The notes beneath the pieces were generated by a model. That model had not been told where the DNA came from and did not search any database. It was given only the letters and a program-made list of their open reading frames with translations. Shown in pieces: positions 22,970 through 35,424 of a DNA stretch of 64,000 nucleotides. A program made the translations under genes and the position numbers. Origin of the DNA: Gossypium raimondii (Eukaryota; Streptophyta; Magnoliopsida; Malvales; Malvaceae); contig NC_068567.1 of NCBI RefSeq assembly GCF_025698545.1, positions 59,277,371-59,341,370 on the forward strand, in the 5' to 3' direction. Each line of letters opens with the position of its first letter. Position 1 is the first letter of the stretch.

Positions 22970-24560
22970 GCTTGCCGATGGATGCTTTCTCAGATGTTGG
23001 CGAGAAGAAAAAAGAGGGTTTTACAAATTGTTACTTATAACTAAATAATTTTGTAATCCACGGATTATGAGGCGACTGATCTTTGGGTTTTATAAGCATC
23101 GATGATGAAGATTAGTGTAAAGAAATGGTGAAATTATTTACATATTACTCACTAAAATTTTAGGTAACACATGAATAATATAATTTAACCAAAATTTCAA
23201 AATCCAAAAGTTCAAGGATTAAAATTGAATAATTTATAAAATACAAAGGTTAAAATTAATCAAATTAAAATATAGAAACTAAATCTACGACTTTCATAAA
23301 ATATAAAAACTAATAGTAAATTTTAACTTTAAATCTAATTCGAGTATTGTGAAAAAAAAGAGAGTACTAATTCACAGTATCCGTAAAGTACTTTTCGAGT
23401 TAAGTTATAATTCGATTCTTGCAAAACAAAAATTAATTAGAACTACTGTGATTTGACAATCAAAAGAATAATGCCTAAAAGGAAGATTTATGATAGGTAC
23501 CATACTAATGCCTAAAAGGAATCTAACGTAAAATGATTAAATTAATTTTGAAAAAATAATTAAATAAACACCTTCTATATTATGAGTAGGGAATGATTCT
23601 ACGACAAATAATTTTATTACCTTTTATTTTTGATAGTGTTTCAAAATAAAATTCTAAACATTTTGTAAAATTAATTTTAATTTTTTCAAATATAAATAAA
23701 CTTTAAATTACTAATATTACAATATTTTTAAACATTAATTTCATTATAGGTTCATTTTTTAACATTTAAATTAGATGATAATGCGTTTCAGTGTAGTTGA
23801 ATCTAAGTTTGTATTGATAACAATACTGATATCAATCGAGTTAAGACACAATCGGCGGTTACAATAATTTTAAAGATGGTAGTAATTGCACATTTAAGAA
23901 AAAAAAAGATGAAACCCTTTCTTTTTTTTCTAGAAGTTTTGACTTATTTTATTCTCAGAAATTAAGCTTAGTCGTTCTTTAGTAGTGGAGAAGCTTTAAT
24001 AGGTGAAGGTACATATGCTTCGCATTAAGCGGCTTTTAAGAGTCGGGGGAAGGAAATTTGTTATTAATTTTCGTAAATTTGAATTTGGATTTTATTTTTA
24101 GGAATTTATCTCTTTATAGTTTTTTTTTAAAATCCATAAACAGGAAAGAAACTCAAATTTGGTCAGCATTCAAAGTCAACTTAGATTTTTACGTGGCATC
24201 AACGAAAACATGATATTTTACTGTCCTCGTTTTCGTAAAATCACGTTATTTGCCAACAAACTATTTCCACTTCAACATATGTTGTAGTGAATGGATTACC
24301 GCGTTTGATGAATGCTCTTTGTCTACTTTGTCAATGAAATTAATAGCTGTTAAGCTGTCCATATTGAGAATCAAATTTTTAGTCTCCACCATGCCATATT
24401 TAGACTATCTTATCTAAATATAAATTTAATATAAAAAAATATTAAAATAATATGTTTAAATTCAATAAGTAGAAGATTATTATGGGTTTTTTACATGAAT
24501 AATATAAAATAAGTTAATATATACGAAAGTAGGATAACAGGAATAATATTTATGAGAATA
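22970..24560. other. Metacaspase 5' flank and AT-rich intergenic DNA
   Basis: The first few hundred bases should hold the metacaspase promoter. A single arm of the fold-back family seen at 25735-26225 is recognisable at about 23160-23340. A short SINE relic lies near 23770-23870. I see no gene. Confidence 0.4.
23770..23870 (-). mobile_element. SINE relic (minus strand)
   Basis: Reading the minus strand gives GTCTTAACTCGATTGATATC, a TAGATTCAACTAC box-B-like block and GAAACGCATTATCATC. This is the same order as in the better copies at 27395-27545 and 28030-28195. It is worn and short. Confidence 0.45.
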
Positions 24561-24564
24561 GGTA

Positions 24565-24775
24565 AAATACACAGTAAAATATGGGTGTCGCTTAACCAAC
24601 GACAGCACCACTTTATTTCTAATAAAAATTTCATTTTCCTGGGTGCAGTCGGATCAATCGGTAGCACCCATATTTTGTATGATACATATAATTTTTTTTA
24701 GTATATAGGAAAAAAAAATATTTTTTTAATTTGGTGCAGCCGATGTGTCAGGCAGCACCCAAAAACTTTTAAAAA
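24565..24775. repeat. Three spaced GGTGC...GCACC imperfect palindromes
   Basis: Three 28-30-bp imperfect palindromes begin near 24587, 24643 and 24734. They have the forms GGTGTCG...GACAGCACC, GGGTGCAGTCGG...GGTAGCACCC and TGGTGCAGCCG...GGCAGCACCCA, separated by AT-rich DNA. Function unknown; possibly subterminal motifs of a transposon. Confidence 0.45.
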
Positions 24776-25094
24776 AATTAGCTGAAAAAAGGAACTCGTG
24801 TTTTAAATGATTTTTTTATATTAAAAACATGAACTCGTGACCGAATGATTGCTATTATTCTAGAAAAAGAAATAAGTAGAATAGGGCAAATTTTTATGAA
24901 GAATAAAAAACTTCAATTTAAAAAAAAAAGAGCATTTATATTTTAATTTAATATTTTTGTACTTTGAAAAAGTTATTTTCCATTTTACTAAATGCAAAAG
25001 ATTTACTTACCAAAAATACTCTCAAACTAGTATAGTAAGTTTTTATGATTTTTATCACAAAACTTCTTGTATTATATTATATATTGTTTTTTTG

Positions 25095-25592
25095 TTTTTT
25101 ATTGAAAAAAATGGGGACAAATTAATCCTTGTATGTTTGACGAGCGAGCAAAACAACCTCTTCGTTAAAATTGCATGGTTAAATGTTTATTTTGGTGTTT
25201 ATAAGGTATAATAACAAATTTAACCTCAACCTTTACAATTTTATTTAATTTGACCACTACTCTTTTATTGGATCGGTATTGTTGTTTTTAATAAAAAATT
25301 TATAACTTTTAATAAATTTTGTTTATACTTTTATGATTTTTAATAATTTTAAAATTTTAAAAGGGCTTAATTGATTTTTTTCAATTTGTTACTAAGACCT
25401 TTTGACCCTTTAGCCTTATTAGTTTCAAAAATTTCTAGTTTATAGAGTTAAATTAAATAAATCAGAAGATTGAGGGCTAAATTTGTTATTATATCTTATA
25501 TATAAACACCAAATTTTAACAAAGGAATTGTTTTGCTCACTCATACAAAAGCTAATTTGTCCAATTTTTCAATAGAAAAATTAAAATACAAT
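25095..25592. mobile_element. Fold-back MITE-like element with about 140-bp inverted repeats
   Basis: The left arm holds ATGGGGACAAATTAATCCTT, GAGCGAGCAAAACAA, TTTGGTGTTTATAAGGTAT and AATAACAAATTTAACCTC. The right arm read on the minus strand gives TTGGACAAATTAGCTTTTG, GAGTGAGCAAAACAATTC, TTTGGTGTTTATATATAAG and AATAACAAATTTAGCCCTC. About 200 bp of non-coding loop lies between. The plus-strand open frame at 24957-25211 is a chance frame across the left arm. Confidence 0.65.
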
Positions 25593-25734
25593 CTAAAATA
25601 TAGTACAAAAGATTTTATGATGCTTTTACAATAAATCCTTTTCATGAAAATACTTAATTTTCTTTACTTTTATTTTTTAAAACATCTCTGGACAAACACA
25701 TTTTACTTTACTATGTATAATTTATAAATTTAAT

Positions 25735-26225
25735 CATTTTACTTTAATTTGGTCATTTGTAGACCTTATACTTTTGAATTTTGAAATTTCAGTGTAGTAG
25801 TTAAATTTTCTAGGTCAAATTATGTTATTAATCTTGTAGTATGCATAAGTTGTGAATTTAGTCCATATTCTTTATATAGTTTGATCAATTTTAATCCCTA
25901 TGCTATACTTTTCAAATCTTGAAATTTCAATCATGATACAAACGATGGCTCGTTAAATGTATTAACTAAAATGACATGCTTTATGTTTATGTGAGTATAA
26001 TGTGGAAATAGGAAGTTGACATGGTATTGCGTATGTGATAATATGTTTGTCGCATAAAATTTTGAAAATAGTATAATTTAAATTGTGAATCGACGACTAC
26101 CATACTATCGGACTGAAATTTCAAAATAAAAAACTACATAGATTAAAATAAACCAAATTAAAATATGGGTACTAAATTTGTAAACTATGCATAAAATATA
26201 GTGATAAACATTAAATTTTAACTTG
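25735..26225. mobile_element. Second fold-back element, different family
   Basis: The left arm (TGCATAAGTTGTGAATTTAG, CAATTTTAATCCCTATGC, GAAATTTCAATCATG) recurs in reverse complement on the right (TATGCATAGTTTACAAATTT, TTTTAATCTATGTAG, GAAATTTCAGTCCG) around a loop near 25950-26080. A single arm of the same family is present near 23160-23340. Confidence 0.6.
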
Positions 26226-27390
26226 AGTATCAGATTTCTCCCAAAGGTATTTATACTTTTAGTTCAATCAAGGGCTTTAATTAACAAAAATCAAAGAATA
26301 GTGTTCATTTAATTAATAAAACACTAAATTTTAGTTAAACGATGTGTTTTGAATTAACACCCATCTCAAATTCGATATTTGAATAATTTCTATCTGGTAA
26401 ATCTCAAAATTATACGTGAATTTTAATTTAACGTGCAATTATGTACATGAACTGTAATTTGGTGCAATTATACACGTGAAGCTCTAATTTTGGTTCAAAT
26501 GTATACTTGAAACTTTAATTTTGATTTAATCATATACATTTAAAAAATAAATACATCAATTTATTTTTATATTAGATAAATATAATTATTTTGTGTATGC
26601 AATATATAAATATAAAATGATATTATATCAATAATTATATTAATAATTTACGAGAATCGAATCGAATCAAATTAAAATTTCATATATACAACTACAAATT
26701 AAATCATAGCTCATGAATAGTTTTAATATTTATCTCTAAAAAATTGTACAAATCTAATAATATAAAGGTAATACGTAAATTCTAGCCTCGTGACACTAAT
26801 AGATACACTGTATATATATATAATATAAGGATAAATAAAAACACATTATTGTCCTAAAATAATTAATAAGTTAAAAGTAGCATTAAAGTTTATGATTTAT
26901 TCAATAATAAAAATAAATAAATCAATAAGTCTAGAGATTATATTCCATGTAGGCTTGTAGCACTGAAAATCCATTTAAAAGGTGAAATTCTTTGCCACTC
27001 CCCATATAATTGATACCTTACAATTTTGTATCTGATCCGATTCTTCTTTATAATCTTTATGTACTAATATTTTTACAATTATAATTTCAAATTTTATGTA
27101 CGGATCCGATAACAACATTTTATGTTTACGTATCACGTACATGATTAATTGTATTTATTCAATATAAAATAAATTGATGTATTTATTTAAACGTCTATGT
27201 TTAAATAAAACCGAGTGTTTTATGTTTACATTTGAGCCACAATTTAAATTCCATGTGTATGATGATACGGATCAGTATTCATGTGCCAAATTACATGTTA
27301 AATCAAAATTGTGTATATTTTTAAAATTTATTTTTACATTTTATACTTACTTCTAAAATAAATTTATTATATGTTTTGATTATATGTATT
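26226..27390. other. AT-rich intergenic DNA
   Basis: Strongly AT-rich. A loose tandem repetition of ACGTGAAxTTTAATTTxG phrases is seen at 26405-26530. No gene is recognised. Confidence 0.35.
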
Positions 27391-27394
27391 TTTT

Positions 27395-27545
27395 TTAGAC
27401 AATACCTAGAACTACTCATAATTCCTCTCGAACCCATAAATAGGAGGATAATGTTTTTCAGCGCATTCGAATCCATGTCCTTCTACATTGACAACAATAC
27501 TCATACCAATTGAGTTAAGACTCGATCAATATTTTTTACTCATTT
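27395..27545 (-). mobile_element. SINE, minus strand (best copy)
   Basis: On the minus strand: TCTTAACTCAATTGGTATGA (pol III A-box-like), then GTCAATGTAGAAGGACATGG, GATTCGAATGCGCTG (B-box-like), CATTATCCTCCTATTTATGG, and a tail ending GTCTAAAAAAAA near 27395. Length about 150 bp, no coding capacity. This fits a tRNA-derived SINE. Confidence 0.6.
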
Positions 27546-28029
27546 TTAAGAAACTATCACTTAAAATTATTACACATTTTCATATTCTGTTTTTGTATTT
27601 TTCAAAATTGTGTAGAGTTCTAGTAAAGTCGTCGTACAATTCTTTTTTTTTTTAATGTATTTTTCCTTTTTCTTTTTTCTAGTACAGATGAGATGTATGT
27701 ATGTGTATATATATATATGTATATAGTTTATGCTTTCATTTTGAACCATTTCTTTACGCAAAGGACAAAGCTGTAGCATCTTCTGGGATTTTCACTTTTT
27801 CTTTTTGCCAGAACCTGCAAATCAATTTGCTATACATAAGATTGTGTGTGAGTCATGGTGCACCTGTCTTAAAAGGTTTTGTCTTCTCAATCTTGTCCTA
27901 TTAATTAATATAGATTTTACATATGCTCCTCAATAAATTAAGTTGGATCGTATAACACATTCATCATGAGTCTATATTAGTTTGCTGCGTGATTAAGCCA
28001 CGTATTTTATTTTATTTTTTGTTTAGAAA
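27546..28029. other. Intergenic, no gene recognised
   Basis: AT-rich sequence between two SINE copies in opposite orientation, with a short TATATA tract near 27705-27725. Confidence 0.3.
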
Positions 28030-28195
28030 GAAAAGATAAGTTTATTCTTAACTTGATTGGCATGAACATTGTTACCAGTATAGAAGGACATGGATTCGAG
28101 TGTACTGAAGCGCATTATCCTCCTATTTAAGACATTATGTTAAAAAGAGTAAATATAATCAGAACTTATAATTAGATTGTTCAAAAAAGCAAACT
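28030..28195 (+). mobile_element. SINE, plus strand
   Basis: TTCTTAACTTGATTGGCATG, then GTATAGAAGGACATGGATTC, GAGTGTACTGAAGCGC, ATTATCCTCCTATTTAAG and a tail AATATAATCAGAACTTATAA followed by TTAGATTGTTCAAAAAA. Same family as 27395-27545 in the opposite orientation. Confidence 0.6.
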
Positions 28196-28339
28196 TGAAA
28201 AGCAAAACTCCTCCCCTACAGGGAGACTTGTTGATATACGATCTATGATAACTATCTCGAATTATTTTATGCAATTTTGAATGCTATTTAGTTGGGTTCT
28301 TAATCAATTTAATCAAATGAATCGAGATTTTCTCTCAAG

Positions 28340-29655
28340 AGAGAGAGATGATGGAAACTCATTAAGGGGAAGGATACTTTTTGAGCTAAGACTTTGCTAG
28401 CAAAATATGTTCAGGACCCAAGAAACCTTTAAGCAATAGGTAATACTTCAATGACTTGAAAGTCACTCAAGAAAATAAGTCATATCGTTGCATCAGGCCT
28501 TAGATAGGTGATAAGGGATGGACAAAAAGTGAATTCTGGCACAAAAACTGGTCTGAATTAGGTGCATTCAAAGATATTCTCCAGGAAGACTTTCGAGGGA
28601 TGAAGGCTTTAGGATCTTCCACTAAGAGAAAATTGGGAAGTGTTAGGACACCCAAGTATTTCGGTCCAACTACCTCAAGAACTTTTAGAGGCTTTCCTGA
28701 GCACACCAATTATTAATTCCCCTAATAGTAATGATATTTTATGCTAGGGTCTCTCCTGCAATGGTTGCTTTACTAGTTTAAGTGCATATTTTCTCGTTGC
28801 AAGCAAAAATTCATGTGGAGCTCATGGAGAAATTGAACTACGGAGATTTATCTAGGAAGCTAAAATTCCTCCCAAATTAAAGAACTTACGGAAATGTGGT
28901 CATAAGGCTATCCCTACTAAGGCTTTTCTCCCACTCAAGAAATCTAAATGTGGAGGCTCTTTGTCCTTTCTACTCTAGTTCCCAAGAGGACATCGATCAT
29001 CTCTTTAGAGAATTCTCTGTCACAAAACGTCTCTAGGGGAATCTATCCAAGTTTGATTCCATTCAATTCATACTTTCGACCTCTCTCAGTTGGGAAGATT
29101 GGATATTTATGAATCTTTCGTCTAATACTTGGATTTACAAGCCAAAGTTATCCCTGAATACCATATTTGTATTTGTTCAATGGGAAATTTGGTTGGTTAG
29201 GAATGCCTGTATATTTAGTAATTCTCGTCCTATAGAGAGTTTCATTACTAGGGTCCTTTCAACTATAGGGGAACAAAAATGGGAATAAAAATCTAAACAA
29301 ATCCGCTTTAGGGTCTTTAAAAGTAGTTTCTAAAAAACCAGAACATTTTCAACATAATCTTAAAGAACACATGGCTGCCACTAGGTCTTTTTGGACCAAC
29401 CACCAACAGTGTCGCTACATTTCTGGGCTCTTAATTTTAGTGTTCCTATATGTTTTCTTTCTTAAGAGAGAAGCTTGTTAAATTCTCCATGGTGGAATTA
29501 TAGAATTTCTTTACGTTCAGAGGAATGGTAAAGAAAATGTTATTAACTGGCACCAAGTAACCCAAAGCTCTCAAACCCAAGCTAGAGTTAGGATTATTGA
29601 TTGCCATTTTTCTTTCACAACTAGGATTTTTAAATCTAAAGGATTAAATTTATTG
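28340..29655 (+). pseudogene. LINE (non-LTR retrotransposon) 3' relic: RT C-terminal/zf-RVT region
   Basis: Across frames the plus strand gives VIRDG near 28510, a KYFGPTTSRTFRGFPEHTN segment, then NLRKCGHKAIPTKAFLPLKK (near 28890), a CGGSLS/QEDIDHLFREFS segment, LSWEDWIFMNLSSNTW and VQWEIWLVRNACIFSNSRP (near 29180-29220). This is the zinc-finger-like (zf-RVT) end and spacer found after reverse transcriptase in plant LINEs. Several frameshifts and stops separate the pieces. The reverse transcriptase core is not recognisable, so it is a 5'-truncated dead copy. Confidence 0.7.
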
Positions 29656-30513
29656 AAATATTTATAATTATGAGAATTAAGGTTAATTTGATAAAATGTT
29701 CAAACGTTGATGACTAAATATGTTATTATACACCACCTCACCATTTCTGTTAGGGTGATCAAAACAAAAATGAACGATTTAAAATGACCCAAAACAAAAC
29801 ACACTAATAGTTGAGTGTTGTATATTTTACTCAAAATCTAAATAAAAGAAAAATCAAGTGATGACATGATAGCAATCCAAATTCAGAGACAAAAAAACTG
29901 TCAAGACTAATATGAACAAAAAAAAAATTTCAAAAATCCAAAATTAGGGATTAAATGTTATTTTATCCCTCAAATTAAAGGGAGCCATCTATTTTATAAT
30001 AGCAACAACAAAGCAGTGGCTGTTACATCGAGGTGAAACCAGGACAATATTACTTTTATCTATGACAACCTGGTCCAAGGTAGCAAGGTTCGATGTGGTA
30101 CACAAGAAAATGGCAAATTACGTTACGTGAACTCGGTAGGAATATACTATGACCACATTATATATAACACAATCTTTTACATCAATTTTGAAAGATCAAA
30201 GTGTCAGTCCTACGTAGTCTGGATGGCATAAAGAACTAATCTAGCATAAGATAATATTCCAAAATATGCTACCATAGAGGAAAAGATACATCAAGCACCA
30301 CATAAGCCATAGGAAAAAAAAATTACTAGGATTAAAAAATAATAACAGAGGTAGGCTCTGCAATAGACTAATATAAATTTAATTTAAGTTACCAACATTA
30401 GGGGGTTCTAGCTCTGTAACTTTGTACATGAAAGGCTTACCAAAGCTGGAGATCATTCATAGCTGAATCACTGTTGTTTTTATCCTTTTATACATGGCAA
30501 ATGAACTGCATGA
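29656..30513. other. Spacer, 3' flank of the MBD8-like gene
   Basis: No gene is visible. The part next to 30513 should contain the MBD8 3' UTR (minus strand). Confidence 0.4.
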
Positions 30514-33500
30514 TTATTGTAGTGAGTTGCCTAGAAATTTGGCCTTGCAGGTTGGACACATATAACCAACTGAATCTGATTGTATTTCAGAATCGACGGC
30601 CTCCTGGTTGAACTCCGTCCCACACCATACACACAGAGTTGTAAGCTGAGGCTTGCCAGCCATATTTAACAAGACTTCTGATCCAAACTGAACCGACGAA
30701 GTGTAATCACCTTCTATATTAGCCAACTCTACTGGAACCTCTGGCAACGAGGAAGATACTTGCACACCGCCGATGCTCAAATTGATCGCCTCTGTTTCAA
30801 CCAACTTCGGCTCGTCAAATCCTGTAATGTTGTCAAGCCTCTCGTTGATGCTGCATAAACCATCTTCTCCCTGCTGTTACACATAGAGAACATGAATATT
30901 AAAGTAATTTCTTGAATGAAACCACTTCTCCTCGATGGCCCCCAAATGCCAGGATTTACAGGCAAATGATATAGCATATTAAGTAAACCATCAATAGGTC
31001 ACATTGCACAACCTTTCTTCTGTGCACAAAGAAGAATTTAACATAAAATAAAAAGTTAATAACCTTATTTCGATTCTATGGATGTAAATATTTCTGTTTA
31101 GTTAAGAAAGTTGGTAAAAATTCTGAAACTACTCGTAAAGGAAGAAATGAGGAACCATCTAAACTTTTTTTTGATGAACTAGGCCAAACAATGTAAGCAA
31201 TCAATGAGGAAAGCTTACTGATGGCAACTATACAACCAAACTGAGGCAAAGTGCACTCCAAAAGAAAAAGTTGAATGATAACATCGATAAATGGAAAGGA
31301 ACAATGATACAAGAGCTCTAGTAAGCAGAACAATAATCTCAAACTGTTTACATCACATTGTACTGATAAAGCAACAAAAATAGAACAGTAGCTTTATACC
31401 TTGTCCGAGATAGAATTTGCAACCAATGGACCATCGACTGGTAACAATAGGGGCATTGATGATTCAGGGACTTCAGCCTGAAGTACATTTTCTCCAGATG
31501 GTTGACGTATAGTCTCTGGTGAAACATCTTTAGCTGGCTCACAACTATTCCCTAAACCAACAACTAACTCAGAATTGGTACTGATATCCACTTCTTCAGG
31601 TTTAGGATTCTCCTTTGTGCCCGCACCAACTAAATTGACTTCATTCTCAACATCACAGACACCCTGATCGGTGGAGGGAACAAGTAAGTTTCTTTCAGGA
31701 CCTCTATGTTGCTCAATGCCAGACTTGTCAGCTTCTTCAGCATGAATTGTTAAGCCATCTTTTCTGACTACAGTTTCAGATGTACTACCATTTTGCTCGT
31801 CCATACAATCAGAAATTGTAGCATCAAAAAGAGAATCCATATTTGCAACACTGATAGCTTCATCAATCTTCTTCATCTTCTCATCAATGACCATAGGCTC
31901 ACTGGTTTTTTGACATAAATCTTGATCTAGCGTTCTATCAGTCACTTCATCCTCTGTTCCAGAATCACTTGAAGGCGAATCAGAATTCATTTCATGATCA
32001 GAAGTAGAAGCAGGAATATCTGGAATTGGAACTGCATTCAATTTATCAGGACTCGATCCATCATTGAGTTCATATCTAGGCACAGCAGTACTAGTTTCAA
32101 GAATAGAATTCTGCGCAATTTCAATTAAAGCATCCATTTTGGAAATCCTCGCGGGCAACTCTTGCTTAGTTGCAATCTCAGTTCTCCTGGGAAGCGTCAG
32201 TAAACCAGGTGAATCTTCAATTCCTCTCACAAAGTTCCTAACATGGATCCCTACATGGCCATTGTACCTACGTCGTTCATGAAATACCTTATGGCAGAAT
32301 TGGCATTCAAATTTCCCATCTCTAAGTATCACACCATCTCCAACAGAAGAACCAAGCCTGTACCTCCTTGTAGTCCTTTGGTGAAATGATAAAAGATGTT
32401 GTAAATATGCATCCTTCTCATCAAAAGTCATATTGCATTTATGACATTCGAAAAGATCATGTATTTGAACTTCTGCCAGGTTATCCATTCCCAGTAAGTT
32501 GACTTCCTTCCCACGTTCAGTCCGCCTTTGATCATCCCCTTTCTGGATTGCACCTTCCTGCCATTGCATGAACATAAACACTGTTAAGTATTTCTTCTTC
32601 TTTCACGAGTTAAATAAATGTTCCCCGCAAACATCACTTACATTTTCAGAAGCCATTTGATAAATATGCTGAGCAATGTCGCCATCATTATCCATTGTCA
32701 AGGGTGCATCATGGAGACCGAAGCAGGATTGCAAGTATGCAGCGACTTCTTTACATGATATAAAATGCCGCCCACCGGGACTGAAAACAAAAAGAAATAA
32801 TGATGATGTCTATGATATATACATGCAAAGGAAAAATATTGTTAACAATAAAGTGTCTTTGATTAACTAAAATATAACCCAAATTCAGAAAAACTATAAA
32901 ATTATGATTTGTTCTTATGCACTCGCAATAAAACTACGAGAATCTACAAATAAACTAACGAAGAAATCACCTAATATATCTCCGGCAATATACAGAAGCA
33001 CGACCTTCCTTCCTCTTTAACCCTAACAAAAGCTTCCACCCTATCGGCAAGACATCTCCGAAGATGCTAGCATCAACAATCTTCCTCTTCCTTCTCCTGC
33101 TACACCACTGCCCACCCAAATCCCTCATAAACCCTAGCAAAGCCTCCTCACTTCCCGCCATTCCATCGGTCCTCCTTTTCAATTCCTCCGCATAAGGATC
33201 CTCCAAACCGCCCAATGCGACCAAATCGACGGCAACTCCATTATTGTTCACAATCTCTAAACCCCGCTCTCGCTCTTCCTCGGAATTAACAGCCTGCACA
33301 TTGGGCTTCGTCCCTCTCTTCCTCTTCCCAAGGCTGATCATTGCATCTTTAATCTCAAAATCCACCATGGTATCCCTCATCCCGTAACTTACAATGGCGT
33401 CCCTAGGGGAGGAAGGAGGGGTAGTGAAATCGAGATGCTGGAATTCGGGGTGGGATTTGAGGGAGACCTTGAGGGAAGATATTATGGATCGGTTCTCTAG

Positions 33501-33827
33501 GGCTTCGGGGTCATGTAGAGGAGGGAAAGGAGGGGCTGGTTTGGGGGCAGGGAGAAGGCCGGGGATGCGGTGGCGGAGAGGGTGGTGATGGGAGGAATGA
33601 TGGTTGTTAGGGGAAAGACGGGCGAATGTCTGGCGACGGGAGCCGGCGGATTCATTGAAGCTGGAACGGTCGATGGAAGGGATTACGAGGTTGTCGGAGC
33701 AGTGAAGGTCGAAGGCGGTTGGGGAACAAAGGGAGAGGGAGAGGAGCTCGGATTGGGTTAGGGTAGTTAAGTCTACGGAAGGGAGAGAATCCAGGGTTAG
33801 AGGCTGGTCGGCGGTGAGAGTGGCCAT
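30514..33827 (-). CDS. MBD8: MBD8-like methyl-CpG-binding domain protein with C2H2 zinc fingers
   Basis: Four exons on the minus strand: 32971-33827, 32642-32780, 31400-32557 and 30514-30873. They total 2514 nt (about 837 residues) and phases agree. The N-terminal part is proline-, serine- and histidine-rich and has a KRKRGTK basic patch. The MBD-like fold spans the exon 1-2 junction (LPIGWKLLLGLKRKEGRASV then YCRRYISPGGRHFISCKEVA). Exon 3 has two C2H2-type fingers (CHKC...HLLSFH and CQFCHKVF...HVGIH) and a long acidic tail. Exon 4 ends with CVWC...CPTC. The layout matches plant MBD8-type nuclear proteins. Exon 4 has a tandem CAGCAG acceptor (30871-30876), so two proteins differing by one residue are possible; the count above uses the upstream AG. 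Confidence 0.85.
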
Positions 33828-33974
33828 TACGGTGGTTCAAATGGCGGCGATCACCTAAGATGATTTGGATGATTAACTGCCTAATGCCCTAAAACCTGAA
33901 TGCAGCATTTCGGTACAAATTGAATTGAATTGGGGCTTAGTGCTTACCTATTCGTGCTAACAAAGGAAAGAGTA

Positions 33975-34011
<37 letters not shown>

Positions 34012-34039
34012 GTAAGTGTAAACTATTAAAATAATTACT
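33828..34039. other. MBD8 5' flank with (AAT)n microsatellite
   Basis: A perfect (AAT)n tract of about 12 units lies at 33975-34011, some 150 bp upstream of the MBD8 start codon. It could fall in the 5' UTR or promoter. Confidence 0.7.
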
Positions 34040-34360
34040 TTTGTTTATTTTGGGTTAAATTTTAGTCATTTATGTTTAAAATATTATGTTTTTGTTACTT
34101 ACATTATTGTGTTGTAATATTTTAGTCACTGAACGTTAATTTTCCTTAACGATGTAACGGTAAGCTGGCGTCGCATATTAAATCATCATTTCAAACAAAA
34201 ATTTTAGTTAAATTATACAATTGGTCCTTATATCTTTTTGTTTTGAGCAATTTAATTTTTTTCTTTTATGTTCTTTGAAGTTTCCTTTTCTTTTCTTTTC
34301 TTTTCTTTATTTTCCATTATCTTCTCTTCTTTCTCTATTTTCTCCCTTCTCCATTTCTTT
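34040..34360 (+). repeat. Dispersed GTGACTAAAA repeat, copy B
   Basis: This matches the reverse complement of 20192-20515: TTAGTCATTTATGTTTAAAA, ATTTTAGTCACTGAACG, GTAACGGTAAGCTGGCGTCG, ATTAAATCATCATTTCAAAC, TTATACAATTGGTCC, then a TTTTC-rich tail (34255-34350). Confidence 0.6.
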
Positions 34361-35424
34361 TAATGTAGTTTTTTTTTATATTTTCATTTGTTATTTATTA
34401 AAACTAGTCCTGTACTTTTATTTTTTTGAACAATTTAATTTTTCTTTTCTTCTTCCCTTTATTTTCTCTCTTCTCATATTCTTCATTGCATAAACATAAT
34501 CTTTTCCCACCAAACAAACCCAGGTCATAGTTTCTTTCACATGATTCCTAAATTGAATTTCATCGAAAACCGAATATCAATCATTCTTAATCAAATCTCA
34601 ATTTGAATATAACCTAAATTTGAAACTAAAATTGGATCTAACTAATCAATATAAAAAATTATATCCTTAATCAAATCTAAACAAAATTGAATTCTTTATA
34701 TTCAAAATAATTTTTCCGTTTCCAAACTTTTACAAAATTATGTAGGTTATTCATTTTCTTTTCTTTTTCTTTTTTGACGAATAAAATTAAGCAAACAATA
34801 AAATTAATCTAAACCTTCTTGGATACTCTCAAGCAATCTTGATTGGAAGATAAGCATGGATGAATCGAAGAGAGAAAGGGAGCATGGAACCAAACTAGTT
34901 TAGGTAAAGTTGATGGTAAGTTTCGTATGGTGATCGTTTTAGTCATTGAGAGTGTAGAGCTTGTTCGAAAAATCCATGAAACAACGTAGTTTCAAGAGGG
35001 TAAGAATGTTGTAGGTAAGATAGATAAAGTGGTCATGGGGGTTGGTTAGGTGGTTAAGGTAACGGGTTTAGAAACTTTGTTGAGGGTAGACTGCCATAAG
35101 TCACAACTGACGAGGTTTTTGAGTAAGACGAGCTTGTAGGCTAGGTAATTAAGAGATCCAATTTGGTTCGCTAAAGCAATGATTGACGATGAGTGCTTGT
35201 AATTATTGGGTGAGAATATGCGAAGCAAATTTTATTTTGATTTTAGTTTTTTCTGAGATTGAGAAAGTTTGGTTTGGATCTTCTTTGAGTTTGAGAATAA
35301 GAATGTTTGATAGTGTACGGGATTAGGGATTGGTTACTATTTTTTAAGATAAAAGTAAAACATTATGAGATTAAGAATTCATAGTTGAGATTAAGAATAA
35401 AGAGAAGTGCTTTGCCAGGTGAAA
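34361..35424. other. Intergenic, no gene recognised
   Basis: Pyrimidine-rich on the plus strand at first, then AT-rich. The short frames here do not resemble any family I know. Confidence 0.3.

Noticed and set aside
33394-33840. Plus-strand and alternative minus-strand frames over MBD8 exon 1
   Set aside because: Shadow frames of a GC-rich, repetitive coding exon.
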